Shown: positions 1 to 7,353 of the stretch, piece by piece | How positions within the stretch are numbered: the first letter of the stretch is position 1 | Layout: the number at the start of each line of letters is the position of its first letter | Origin: Balneolales bacterium | Lineage (GTDB): Bacteria > Bacteroidota > Rhodothermia > Balneolales > Natronogracilivirgulaceae | DNA length: 12,244 bases | Reading direction: 5' to 3' | NCBI GenBank assembly: GCA_007135895.1 | Contig: SLHZ01000135.1 | Span: 1-12,244, forward strand | Notes under the pieces: model-generated | What the model saw: only the letters and a program-made list of their open reading frames with translations | The model's database searches: none | Told to the model about the DNA's origin: nothing | Position numbers and translations under genes: made by a program

Positions 1-1
1 T

Positions 2-379
2 TACAATCATTGATGTCCAAATGTATCTCCACTCATCCTGATCCATTTCTTTAGTTTTTGTAAAGGCGATATTCAAAAGATAGTTTCCTAGCAAATCCTC
101 ATCAGATTTACTGATATCCCATATTTTCATGGATTTATTTATTTGTTCTAGATACTGGAGGCGTTCATTTTTATCCTTATCCAGTTTATCCCTGAGTGTT
201 TCAACTATCGCATCATGTGTGAACCGATAAAACTCAATTTCTTCATCTATTGAAACCTCAATGATATTTTCATTCACTAGGTATCTGAGTGTATTTTGAA
301 TAATCGAATTCGATAAATCCAACCCTTTGTCATTTTTAACTTGGAACCTGATCTGTTCCTCTGAAAAAAAGAGGGTGAT
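2..379 (-). pseudogene. 5'-truncated fragment, winged-helix tail resembling a STAND/AAA NTPase; runs off left edge
   Basis: The minus-strand frame whose codons begin at plus position 2 (mod 3) has no stop from 379 down to the window edge, 126 codons, while the other two minus frames are full of stops. The product looks like real protein: a helical stretch with NTLRYLVNENIIE, an acidic beta-turn, then EFYRFTHDAIVETLRDKL and a Lys/Glu-rich helix. A winged helix followed by an aromatic-x-x-THDAI-type motif is what follows the ATPase core in many STAND NTPases; the family call is inference from pattern only. There is no ATG before 130. The only earlier candidates are a TTG at 320-322 and a GTG at 275-277, both inside the apparent domain, so the 5' part seems lost. 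The first codon directly follows the stop of the PorW-like gene, in the same frame. It is AT-rich (33% GC) unlike its neighbours, which suggests transferred DNA. The true 3' end is outside the window. It could instead be a short intact gene with a non-ATG start. Confidence 0.5.
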
Positions 380-3300
380 TCACTCCCCGTCATTTACCGG
401 TTCTTGGTCAGCACGGAACTCAAACTCAATGACATATTCACATTCCGCCTGAACCGCCACCCCCGTAAATTCGGGTGACGCAAACCGCATGTCCCTTCGT
501 ATCGCTTCCAGGAGGGCTTCCATGATACCCATCCCATCATCTTCCTCCTCCGTATACACATCCACAGGCACACCTTCCTGATCAATGACAACCGTGACAA
601 CAAGTGATCCGCTGATCATGTTTTCATCAATAATTTCCTGAAAACCGCTGTCGCGAATAAACTGTTCCAGTCCTCCCGCTATGGCCGGCTGTTCGTCAAG
701 TTCGCTGCATGGATAAAGACGATCCGTATCAACCAGGGCAGCGCGAACCCGGTCCACCTCTATCTCTTCTGCCAGTGCATTGACCACATTCATACGCGGA
801 AAATTCGAATAATCGTTTCTCATGACCATCAAAACCACCCGGGCACTATCCCAAAGTACTCCCTCATACGGAAAATATTCCCCGAAACCGGGTTCTTCGA
901 TCGACATGGATGCAATTTCCTGCAGGTGTTCAAGCGGCGTTTTGACCGGCGGTTCCGGGGTTGTTTCCTCCTCCTGTCCGGTAATTAAGGTATCCGGTTC
1001 CGCAACAAGATCGGAACCGGCCAGAGTATCCAGCTCCGCAGCAAGATCGGAACCGGCCAGAGTATCCAACTCCGCAGCAAGATCGGAACCGGCCAGAGTA
1101 TCCGCTTCGACAAAGACTTCCGGATCAGGTAGACTGTCTATTTCGGGAGTTACTTCCAAATCTGGTAAGCTGCCCGCCACGGCAGAGACTTCCGGAGAAG
1201 GTATACTGTCCACTACGGCAGAAGCTTCCGATGGAGGTAGACTCTCTATTTCGGGAGTTACTTCCAAATCTGGTAAGCTGTCCGCCACGGCAGAGACTTC
1301 CGGAGAAGGTATGCTGTCCGTTGTGGCTGGAACCACCTCCGTTCCCGCTTCTGCTTCGATTTGCAGGGCATCAAGGGAATCCTGCCTTTGCTGCAAATCA
1401 AGAAGTTCTTCCATGTACAGTGAATCGGCAAGCATCGCCGAGACAGAATCCCGAAAGGCTTCCCGCTCCTGTTTCTCCATATCCCAAATCGACCAGGCCA
1501 GTTCACGTTCCTGAATCCTGTAATGGTAGACTTCCTCACTGGCGGCTATCTTGATATAGTCTCGAACCGCCCGGAACAGCGCTTCGGCGGCAATATCGGC
1601 TTCGGGCCAGTTGCGGACCAGGTCGCGGAAACGGCTGGCCCTCTCCGTCGACGGATTCATGGCAAGGATCTCCTGATATGCCAGGCTTATACTGTCCGAC
1701 CGGGAGTATTCTTGTTCGGTCCGCTCCAGATTCAAGTTGAAGCGGGCCGCCATGCGTTCGGCGAAGATAGTATTGGGATAGAAATCTACCAGTTGCATGG
1801 CATACTGCAGTGCCTGGACCGAGTCGGTTTTGGATTCATAGAGCTCCGAAAGCGAGTAGATGGCCTGTGGAGCGATCTCCATATCCGGAAACCGTCTCAT
1901 CACACTGCGGTAGTAACGGGCGGCACTGTCGGGCATGGCCAGTGCCGTGTAAAACACATTGCCGATTTCGTACTCATGGGAGGCCAGCCGCCGCCGGGTC
2001 TCCAGCTTTTCCTCCTCGGAAAATGGTATTTCCGACAAATCAATCTCAACGGTGACTGTTGAAGACACAGCCGACTCCTGCAGGACGCGATCTACATCCG
2101 CCGGTTCCCCGCCTTCCTCTTCGAATTGCCGGACAATATTCTCTCTGACGGCCTCAAGGCGTCGCCAGTCATCAACCAGTGGCCGCGCACCCCACACAGC
2201 CTGGAAAGAAAGGGCCATCTGCTGCATCATCTGAGGGTTTTTATGATTCAAAAAACCACTTTCCGTCGCTTCTTCCGCATGCGTGGCCATTTCATCGCTG
2301 TCAATGGCAACCAGCTGTTGGCGACGCTGTTCCCTTTCCTGTTCCTGCATTTCGGCCATCTTCTTCTGCCGTACCTCCTCGATGACCTCATTCAGTTCAT
2401 CTCTTGAAAGACCGGCCAGCCACAAAAGACTATCCAGATGCCGCACCTCTTCCTGCAAACGTGTATACTCCCCGTAGGAACGGGCCATGAGCGAAGCGTC
2501 AAAGCCCGGAGGCAATCGCCGGAGATCTGTTGCCTGACGTGCCGAAGAGTCGTAGTAAGCGGCCGCCATTTGGTAGTCCTGATAGAAATCGCGATAAATC
2601 TCGGCAATTCCGTAATATACTTTGGCCTGCGTTTCTCTGGTGGGGGGATTAGTGCGACGCCGCAGGATCTGTTCATAGTGCTGCATGGACCGTGTGAAAT
2701 CGGTTCGCTCCTGCATGGTCCGGGCGATCTCATACTCAATCGTGGCAATAAAACCGAAATGGCGGTCATCCCTGCTCATGGAGACAAAGTGTCCCAGGGC
2801 CCAGTCGAGATCCCCCCTCTTTCGGGCGGTGATCCCGAGCTTCAGCTCTGCATGATAGATCAGGTCATAGCTCGGATTGGAACGATGGGTGGCTTTGCTG
2901 TAAGCTTCAAAGGCTTCGTCATATCTCTGCAGTATCTCAAGCAGCTGACCGTGGAGAAAATGGCCGCGCATCTGCAAGGTACGGTCCCTCACGGCGGGCA
3001 GGGCTTCCGCAAGGTAAACGACCGCATCCTCGTACTCCTCTCTTTTTACATAAAGCTGGGCAATGACCAACTTGAGTTCTGCTTCTAAACCGGAATCCCA
3101 GTCAAACTCGGTCGAAAAAAGCCGGGATTGTGAATAGTTGATTCCCTCAAGATAGTTTTCCAGCTCCAGGGCCGACCTGGCCCTCCACAATATGGCGCGC
3201 TGCCGCAACGTCGGGTTGGATGTCGTGGCCAGCAGCTCCACAAATTTCTGGTCAGCGGAAAAGAACTGCTGCTGATAGAAATAGGACATACCAATCATCT

Positions 3301-3607
3301 CGATGGCAAAGTCCACCCAGCGGGATCTCGGGTGAAACCGGATGACATCGGCACTTTTCTGTGCGGCATGCTCAAAATCGGAATGGCCGGCACGATGCGG
3401 TGTTGGATGGATGCGTATGGGCCTTTCCGGATTGATCGACATCTCCTGCCGCATCTGCAGCTCCAGTCCGCGCTCAAAACTGGTCTTCGCGTTGTAATAG
3501 GTATTGAAATAGGCGTTAAAATCCCTCCAGGACGTCTGCAGCGTGGCACACCCCTGCAACAATAACATCAAAACCAGTAAATATCCGGTCAATCTGATCG
3601 ATGACAT
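380..3607 (-). CDS. SprE/PorW-like TPR lipoprotein of the type IX secretion/gliding system, with TonB-C-like C-terminus
   Basis: This 1075-residue lipoprotein has an N-terminal hydrophobic signal and lipobox LQGC (Cys20). The mature start, with FNAYFNTYYNAKTSFERGLE at residues 30-49, resembles the YN-x-x-(F/Y)NA segment after the lipid cysteine in SprE/PorW. Helical TPR-like repeats fill about 70-360, a charged coiled coil lies at about 403-434, and VWGARPLVDDWRR at 471-483 matches the WG-x-R-x-L-x-D-x-WR motif I associate with SprE/PorW. A second TPR block lies at about 545-625. Residues 765-872 are nine exact-length 12-residue acidic repeats (S/T-L/I-P/A start, D/E-rich). Residues 966-1067 resemble a TonB C-terminal domain: Pro-rich start, GG, ISGSLVVTVVIDQEG, and a beta strand near the end. 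In known systems PorW/SprE is a periplasm-facing T9SS accessory lipoprotein; that role here is inference. Its ATG lies 3 bp after the pyruvate kinase stop with no clear Shine-Dalgarno, so translational coupling is likely. Confidence 0.75.
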   Translation of the reverse strand: MSSIRLTGYLLVLMLLLQGCATLQTSWRDFNAYFNTYYNAKTSFERGLELQMRQEMSINPERPIRIHPTPHRAGHSDFEHAAQKSADVIRFHPRSRWVDFAIEMIGMSYFYQQQFFSADQKFVELLATTSNPTLRQRAILWRARSALELENYLEGINYSQSRLFSTEFDWDSGLEAELKLVIAQLYVKREEYEDAVVYLAEALPAVRDRTLQMRGHFLHGQLLEILQRYDEAFEAYSKATHRSNPSYDLIYHAELKLGITARKRGDLDWALGHFVSMSRDDRHFGFIATIEYEIARTMQERTDFTRSMQHYEQILRRRTNPPTRETQAKVYYGIAEIYRDFYQDYQMAAAYYDSSARQATDLRRLPPGFDASLMARSYGEYTRLQEEVRHLDSLLWLAGLSRDELNEVIEEVRQKKMAEMQEQEREQRRQQLVAIDSDEMATHAEEATESGFLNHKNPQMMQQMALSFQAVWGARPLVDDWRRLEAVRENIVRQFEEEGGEPADVDRVLQESAVSSTVTVEIDLSEIPFSEEEKLETRRRLASHEYEIGNVFYTALAMPDSAARYYRSVMRRFPDMEIAPQAIYSLSELYESKTDSVQALQYAMQLVDFYPNTIFAERMAARFNLNLERTEQEYSRSDSISLAYQEILAMNPSTERASRFRDLVRNWPEADIAAEALFRAVRDYIKIAASEEVYHYRIQERELAWSIWDMEKQEREAFRDSVSAMLADSLYMEELLDLQQRQDSLDALQIEAEAGTEVVPATTDSIPSPEVSAVADSLPDLEVTPEIESLPPSEASAVVDSIPSPEVSAVAGSLPDLEVTPEIDSLPDPEVFVEADTLAGSDLAAELDTLAGSDLAAELDTLAGSDLVAEPDTLITGQEEETTPEPPVKTPLEHLQEIASMSIEEPGFGEYFPYEGVLWDSARVVLMVMRNDYSNFPRMNVVNALAEEIEVDRVRAALVDTDRLYPCSELDEQPAIAGGLEQFIRDSGFQEIIDENMISGSLVVTVVIDQEGVPVDVYTEEEDDGMGIMEALLEAIRRDMRFASPEFTGVAVQAECEYVIEFEFRADQEPVNDGE
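992..1315 (-). repeat. nine-copy 36-bp in-frame minisatellite inside the PorW-like gene
   Basis: The segment encodes nine consecutive 12-residue units (residues 765-872), types A-B-C-A'-B'-C'-D-D-D', such as SLPDLEVTPEID and TLAGSDLAAELD. At the DNA level the three D units repeat every 36 bp (the word gatcggaaccgg starts at 1009, 1045 and 1081). The A-B pair is duplicated 108 bp apart (1139-1211 against 1247-1319, 73 bp with two differences by eye). Both periods are multiples of three, so copy-number change keeps the reading frame. The peptide is acidic and Pro/Ser/Thr rich, probably a flexible linker between the TPR part and the C-terminal domain. Confidence 0.9.
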
Positions 3608-3610
3608 CTT

Positions 3611-5044
3611 CTATTCTATCTTGCTCACCTTGATCATGTTGGTGCTTCCTCTCCGAGGAACAGGCATGCCCGTAGCTATGACCACACGGTCACCTTTCCG
3701 GACCAGGCCGGCTTCCCGGAGATAGTCTTCCATGCGCCTTACACTTTCATCGGTATTATACAGAGTCTCCAGCCACACCGGGGTTACACCCCAAAGAAGG
3801 TTGAGCTGACGGTATACTTCGATACTTTCCGTAAAAGCTATAACGGGAACTCCCGGTCGAAATTTTGCGATTCTGTGAGCTGTCCTGCCGGTATGTGTGA
3901 TGGTGGCAATAGCCCTGGCCTCTATGGCTTCACCAATCGTGACACAGGCATGGCTGATGGACTCAATAATCTGTTTTTCCTTCCATTCAGGCCGGGTAAA
4001 CTCAAGGGTATAATAGATGTTCCGGGCATTGGCCTCTACCGTCCGGCATATCTTGTCCATGGTCTCCACAGCTGCCAGAGGATACTTGCCGACCGCCGAT
4101 TCCCCGGACAGCATGACCGCATCGGTGCCATCGAGGACGGCATTGGCTACATCCGAACTCTCGGCGCGGGTAGGGCGGGGATTCTGCATCATCGACTCAA
4201 GCATCTGGGTAGCGGTAATTACCGGTTTACCGGCCATCTTGCAGCGGCGGATGATCTGCTTTTGGATAAGCGGAACCTTTTCGCTGGACAGTTCAATGCC
4301 CAGATCTCCCCGCGCGATCATGACACCATCTGCCAGCTCGATGATCGCATCGATTTCATTAAGCGCTTCGGGTTTTTCAATCTTGGCAATAATGCCCGCC
4401 TGGCTTTCCTGTAGCCGAACCTGATCAACCAGATCGCGCACATCGTCAGCTGACCGGACAAATGAGATGGCTACAAAATCAACACCGTGAGACAAACCGA
4501 ACTGCAGATCCATCCTGTCTTTATCGGTCAAAGCCGGCACCGACGTTTTCACATCCGGCAGATTGACCCCCTTTCTGGACTTTAACAGTCCGCCATGAAT
4601 CACCCGGGCATTAATTCCGGCCTCTGACAAACCCGTAATCCTGAGTTCCAGCAGGCCGTCATCGAGCAAAATCGTATTGCCCGGCTCCACATCCTGCATC
4701 AGATAGGGATAGTCCACCGGGACCATTTTCTGATCACCCGGAACATCATCAGGCGTCAGTATTATTTCTGAATCCTTCTCCAGATACACGCCGTCGTCTT
4801 TCATGCGTCCTGTGCGGATCTTGGGACCCTGCAGATCCATCAGGATGGCAATATTTTCTCCCAGACGGTCCGAGATCTCCCGCACACGGTTAATATTGCG
4901 GAGATGGCCTTCGTGATCACCATGAGAAAAGTTCAGGCGAACCACATTCATACCGGCCCGGATCAGCTTTTCAACCATTTCGGCACTATCCGTACTCGGA
5001 CCCAGCGTACATACCATCTTGGTCCTGCGGCCATTGTTTATCAT
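3611..5044 (-). CDS. pyk: pyruvate kinase
   Basis: It catalyses phosphoenolpyruvate + ADP to pyruvate + ATP, the last step of glycolysis, in the cytoplasm. At 477 residues it has the standard bacterial length without the extra C-terminal PEP-utiliser domain. Visible landmarks are TLGPST at 13-18, VVRLNFSHG at 34-42 (Arg36, Asn38, Ser40 of the active site), MDLQGPKIRTG at 69-79 (Asp70, Lys75), the family signature IIAKIEKPEALNEID with catalytic Lys221 and metal-binding Glu223, ARGDLG with metal ligand Asp247, ITATQMLESM from 276 (Thr279), and DGTDAVMLSGESAVGKYP at 305-322. The C-terminal regulatory domain covers about 350-477. The ATG at 5042-5044 gives the expected N-terminus (RRTKMVCTLGPS). 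It is first in a unit with the PorW-like gene 3 bp downstream and has a good upstream promoter; no Shine-Dalgarno is evident, which is common in Bacteroidota. All key residues look intact. Confidence 0.97.
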   Translation of the reverse strand: MINNGRRTKMVCTLGPSTDSAEMVEKLIRAGMNVVRLNFSHGDHEGHLRNINRVREISDRLGENIAILMDLQGPKIRTGRMKDDGVYLEKDSEIILTPDDVPGDQKMVPVDYPYLMQDVEPGNTILLDDGLLELRITGLSEAGINARVIHGGLLKSRKGVNLPDVKTSVPALTDKDRMDLQFGLSHGVDFVAISFVRSADDVRDLVDQVRLQESQAGIIAKIEKPEALNEIDAIIELADGVMIARGDLGIELSSEKVPLIQKQIIRRCKMAGKPVITATQMLESMMQNPRPTRAESSDVANAVLDGTDAVMLSGESAVGKYPLAAVETMDKICRTVEANARNIYYTLEFTRPEWKEKQIIESISHACVTIGEAIEARAIATITHTGRTAHRIAKFRPGVPVIAFTESIEVYRQLNLLWGVTPVWLETLYNTDESVRRMEDYLREAGLVRKGDRVVIATGMPVPRRGSTNMIKVSKIE

Positions 5045-5120
5045 GCTGTGATTTTTTTTGTTCAGGACGGACTTGCAGACCCGTCCGGTTAACGGCTCAT
5101 TCCTGTCAGCTCGTATCGGG

Positions 5121-5151
5121 CAAAGTTAAACCTTCCCGCCTGCTGAACAAA
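5121..5151 (-). promoter_or_regulatory. Bacteroidota-type promoter for pyk and the PorW-like gene
   Basis: Read on the minus strand, TAACTTTG (plus 5121-5128) matches the -7 consensus TAnnTTTG exactly. A TTTG (plus 5148-5151) lies 19 bp upstream, as expected for the -33 TTG element of the primary sigma factor in this phylum. Transcription would start near 5114-5116, giving a leader of about 70 nt before the ATG at 5044. Matching both elements at the right spacing makes it a good candidate; it has not been tested against the genome background. Confidence 0.6.
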
Positions 5152-5270
5152 GCAATAGAAAATCTTTTTTGTATTTTTCAGTTACATATATAAATCCATC
5201 CGTGCCGGTTTTAAGCCCGATGCAAATGCCATCATCTTTTGCTTTTCCTTATAATATCACAATTAACTGT

Positions 5271-6569
5271 ATGTTTCACCACCTGCTGCAAGATAACCAA
5301 CACGGATATCCGGGATGTCCGGTATTCGGCAAGGTTCTTGCCATGATCATCCTGCTCTTTCTTTTTTCGCACTCGGCAAGCCATGCCGGTTTTCAGGGAG
5401 GCACCGGCACGAAAGAAGATCCCTTTCAGATTGCTTCCATTGATGATTTCCAATTGATTCGCAACCATTTGGACCGCCATTTCATTCAGGTGCAAAATTT
5501 CGATGCTTCTTATGAAAATGACTTTTTCCCCGTGGGGGACTTCAGAAATCCTTTCCGGGGCAGCTATGACGGAGCCGGTCTCTCTATCTCGAATCTCAGT
5601 ATCACCTTCTGCCCCACCTGCGGAGTATCAAGCAGTGGCCTTTTTGGTGTAGTGGATGGCGGCGAAGTCAAGAATGTGACACTCCTTGATGTTTTCATCA
5701 CGGAAACCGAAAACGTTGGAGCCCTGGTGGGTTACAACAAGGGCACTATCATCAATTCATGTGCCAGCGGCACGGTATCGGGCAGGAACAATACCGGAGG
5801 GCTCGTGGGATATAATGATGGAAAGATCTTTACTTCCTGTGCCAACGTGGATGTGAGCGGGACCCGGAGCGTTGGAGGATTGGCCGGCCTTAATTCCGGT
5901 ACCATCCGCGACTGTTATGCCAAAGGCTCCGTGACCGGTGACGAGGAAACCGGCGGACTGGTCGGTGCCAATCTTACAGATGCCCTGATCGCTGCCTCTT
6001 TTGCATGCGGAAAAGTGGAAAAACCCGATGAAGCCGGTGGTTTGGTCGGGTTCAACCGTGGCACCATTGAGTCGGGCTACTGGGACCGGGATTCCAGTTC
6101 ACGGGAAAAGGGAGTCGGCCAGGGAAACGACACCGGAACGACCGGTTTAAACACAACTCAGATGACCGGTATATCTGCGTTTGAAACAATGTCTCAGCTT
6201 GATTTCGGCCATACATGGCTTCTGACACCGGACTATCCCGCACTCTTCTGGCAGGACGTGGAAACAATCGAATTACCCTCTTCGACGGAAAATCCTGAAA
6301 AAACGGTGTCTTTTCAACTCTATCCCAACTATCCGAATCCCTTCAATGCAACTACACTTATCCGCTTTTCATTAGCGGAGACCTCACATGTGAAACTTGA
6401 GATCTTCACCTTGCAGGGCCAGCCTGTGGAACTGCTGGTCAGCGAAACAAGGTCAGCCGGTATGCATTCGGTCCGTTTTAATGCCGGAGGTCATGCCGCC
6501 GGTGTCTATCTCTGCCGTATCCGGGTCAACGGTGTCTCTGAAAGCAGGAAGATGTTATTTCTACCCTGA
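5271..6569 (+). CDS. secreted GLUG-repeat protein with T9SS type A sorting domain
   Basis: This is a secreted, probably cell-surface or extracellular, repeat protein. From the ATG at 5271 it is 432 residues: an n-region of about 25 residues with Lys21, a hydrophobic core (MIILLFLF), and a probable cleavage after SASHA at about 39. Next comes a beta-rich section opening with GGTGTKEDPFQI. Then come GLUG-type repeats at about 122-266, recognised by recurring GGLVGYN/GLAGLN/GGLVGFN with G-T-I and SCA/CYA words. A GYWDRDSS turn and a YPALFWQ segment follow, features often seen after GLUG arrays. Residues 349-432 are a T9SS sorting domain: YPNYPNPFNATTLIRFSL, a G-Q-x-V strand, and a GVYLCRI near the end. 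GLUG proteins are often adhesins or IgA-peptidase-like surface proteins; no catalytic motif is seen. The start is uncertain: the frame is open back to TTG 5169, with ATGs at 5220 and 5226, but only the region near 5271 makes a plausible signal peptide. No good ribosome site is visible. Confidence 0.8.
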   Translation: MFHHLLQDNQHGYPGCPVFGKVLAMIILLFLFSHSASHAGFQGGTGTKEDPFQIASIDDFQLIRNHLDRHFIQVQNFDASYENDFFPVGDFRNPFRGSYDGAGLSISNLSITFCPTCGVSSSGLFGVVDGGEVKNVTLLDVFITETENVGALVGYNKGTIINSCASGTVSGRNNTGGLVGYNDGKIFTSCANVDVSGTRSVGGLAGLNSGTIRDCYAKGSVTGDEETGGLVGANLTDALIAASFACGKVEKPDEAGGLVGFNRGTIESGYWDRDSSSREKGVGQGNDTGTTGLNTTQMTGISAFETMSQLDFGHTWLLTPDYPALFWQDVETIELPSSTENPEKTVSFQLYPNYPNPFNATTLIRFSLAETSHVKLEIFTLQGQPVELLVSETRSAGMHSVRFNAGGHAAGVYLCRIRVNGVSESRKMLFLP

Positions 6570-6594
6570 CGAAATGGTATAGAAAGCGGGGTGG

Positions 6595-6790
6595 CGTGCA
6601 CAAGCCAGAGCGAGTGCATAAGCCGGCCGAGATTCACGAAACCGGAACGGATGCATAATAAGCCGGCGAATAATCAGATAAACCCGAACAATGCCCTATA
6701 GCCCGACGATATGCACAAAACCGGAACGGACGCCCAGTAACCCGACGAGAATCAGATAAACCGGAAACGAACACCCTTTAGCCGGGCAAG
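6595..6790. repeat. imperfect noncoding tandem array of about ten 20-bp units
   Basis: Starting 25 bp after the stop of the sorting-domain gene, about ten units of 17-21 bp follow one another, each ending in a CCG-centred core such as aagccggcgaa, aacccgaaca, aaccggaacgg or agcccgacga, after an AT-rich spacer like atgcataat or aatcagat. Boundaries by eye: 6595, 6614, 6631, 6651, 6671, 6691, 6710, 6730, 6750 and 6771. Units 3-6 (6631-6709) and 7-10 (6710-6790) pair in order, for example gaaaccggaacgg with aaaaccggaacgg and aatcagataaaccc with aatcagataaaccg, so a four-unit block of about 80 bp was duplicated. The unit length is not a multiple of three and varies, so it is not coding. Function unknown. 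Confidence 0.7.
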
Positions 6791-6798
6791 TTGAAAAA

Positions 6799-6839
6799 AA
6801 AAGCCGTCACAACCGGATTAACCGGCTGCGACGGCTTTT
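6799..6839. terminator. bidirectional rho-independent terminator between convergent genes
   Basis: A perfect 10-bp inverted repeat, aaaagccgtc (6799-6808) and gacggctttt (6830-6839), encloses a 21-nt loop that has its own ccgg/ccgg pairing (6813-6816 with 6822-6825). On the plus strand it is followed by a T-rich run (ttttattatttt). On the minus strand the stem is followed by nine Ts. It therefore serves both the sorting-domain gene from the left and the SusCD operon from the right. Confidence 0.88.
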
Positions 6840-6883
6840 ATTATTTTGTGATCAGATCAGAAGAATCTGCCTTGATGGACAGA

Positions 6884-7327
6884 TTACCCTCTGATGTAGA
6901 TGTTCGCTTTTGCCAGGTTGACCGAGGCCTCAATGCCGTCGGATCCGCCCAGCAGATTAAGGGTCAGACGCACTTCCTGACCGGCAGGCACGCTGCCCGG
7001 TATCAGTTCGATCACGATATTGGTGGTGCTGGTATTGGCATCAATGGTCGCCGGCGAAGCCGTTGTCACATTGAAGTGGGTACCTGCAACGGCTGTCGAG
7101 CCACCATCAACTTCGAAATTTACACTGACCGGGGTTGACCGTTGTTCGCCGATAAGCTGAACTTGAACGGATGCCACACCGGTAGCTGCGGGACGCTCCT
7201 GCTCCAGCGGGAAAAACCCGAGAACCGTCGGTCCGTCATACACCTTTCTTGTGTCGCCTTCATCGAAGATGTCACAGCTGAACAGGAGAAGAGGCATAAT
7301 TGCGAAAAAGAGATATTTGATCTTCAT
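6884..7327 (-). CDS. small lipoprotein with Calx-beta-like fold, third gene of the SusCD operon
   Basis: This 147-residue protein has a lipoprotein signal (MKIKYLFFAIMPLLLFSC, lipid Cys18), followed by an acidic stretch DIFDEGD that may favour surface export. The rest is predicted beta strand. VSVNFEVDGGS, then TAVAGTHFNV (78-87), then an alternating stretch TNIVIELIPGSVPAG and VRLTLNLLGG is the pattern of Calx-beta-like or DUF4843-type domains found in lipoproteins beside SusCD pairs. The gene lies 26 bp after susD and ends about 45 bp before the shared terminator, so it is the last gene of the operon. By position it could be an accessory surface-glycan or ligand-binding lipoprotein in the manner of SusE/SusF, though it is far shorter and shows no similarity to them that I can see. 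Ligand unknown. No Shine-Dalgarno is evident upstream of the ATG. Confidence 0.75.
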   Translation of the reverse strand: MKIKYLFFAIMPLLLFSCDIFDEGDTRKVYDGPTVLGFFPLEQERPAATGVASVQVQLIGEQRSTPVSVNFEVDGGSTAVAGTHFNVTTASPATIDANTSTTNIVIELIPGSVPAGQEVRLTLNLLGGSDGIEASVNLAKANIYIRG

Positions 7328-7353
7328 TGGATAAAATATTTTGAGATTCCTGT

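Noticed and set aside
2..385. Read-through of the TGA at 380-382 to join the PorW-like protein to the downstream open frame.
   Set aside because: The frames coincide, but this happens by chance one time in three; composition changes sharply and the TonB-C-like end gives a natural C-terminus. No recoding signal was seen.
363..386. Possible rho-independent terminator at the stop of the PorW-like gene (a small stem followed by seven Ts on the minus strand).
   Set aside because: The stem is only about five pairs with a bulge and a wobble and overlaps the stop codon; too weak to list as a feature.
822..1514. Long plus-strand open frame of 230 codons opposite the repeat region.
   Set aside because: It is the antisense shadow of the PorW-like gene; its Ser/Ala-rich repeats mirror the 36-bp repeat.
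5172..5179. TATTTTTC as a plus-strand -7 element for the sorting-domain gene.
   Set aside because: It misses the final G of TAnnTTTG and has no TTG at the right distance upstream.
5169..5270. TTG at 5169 or ATG at 5220/5226 as the start of the sorting-domain protein.
   Set aside because: These would put 50 or more residues before the hydrophobic signal core and have no ribosome site; 5271 is the better, still uncertain, choice.
6595..6790. CRISPR array.
   Set aside because: Units vary throughout and abut one another; there are no identical direct repeats separated by unique spacers of fixed length.
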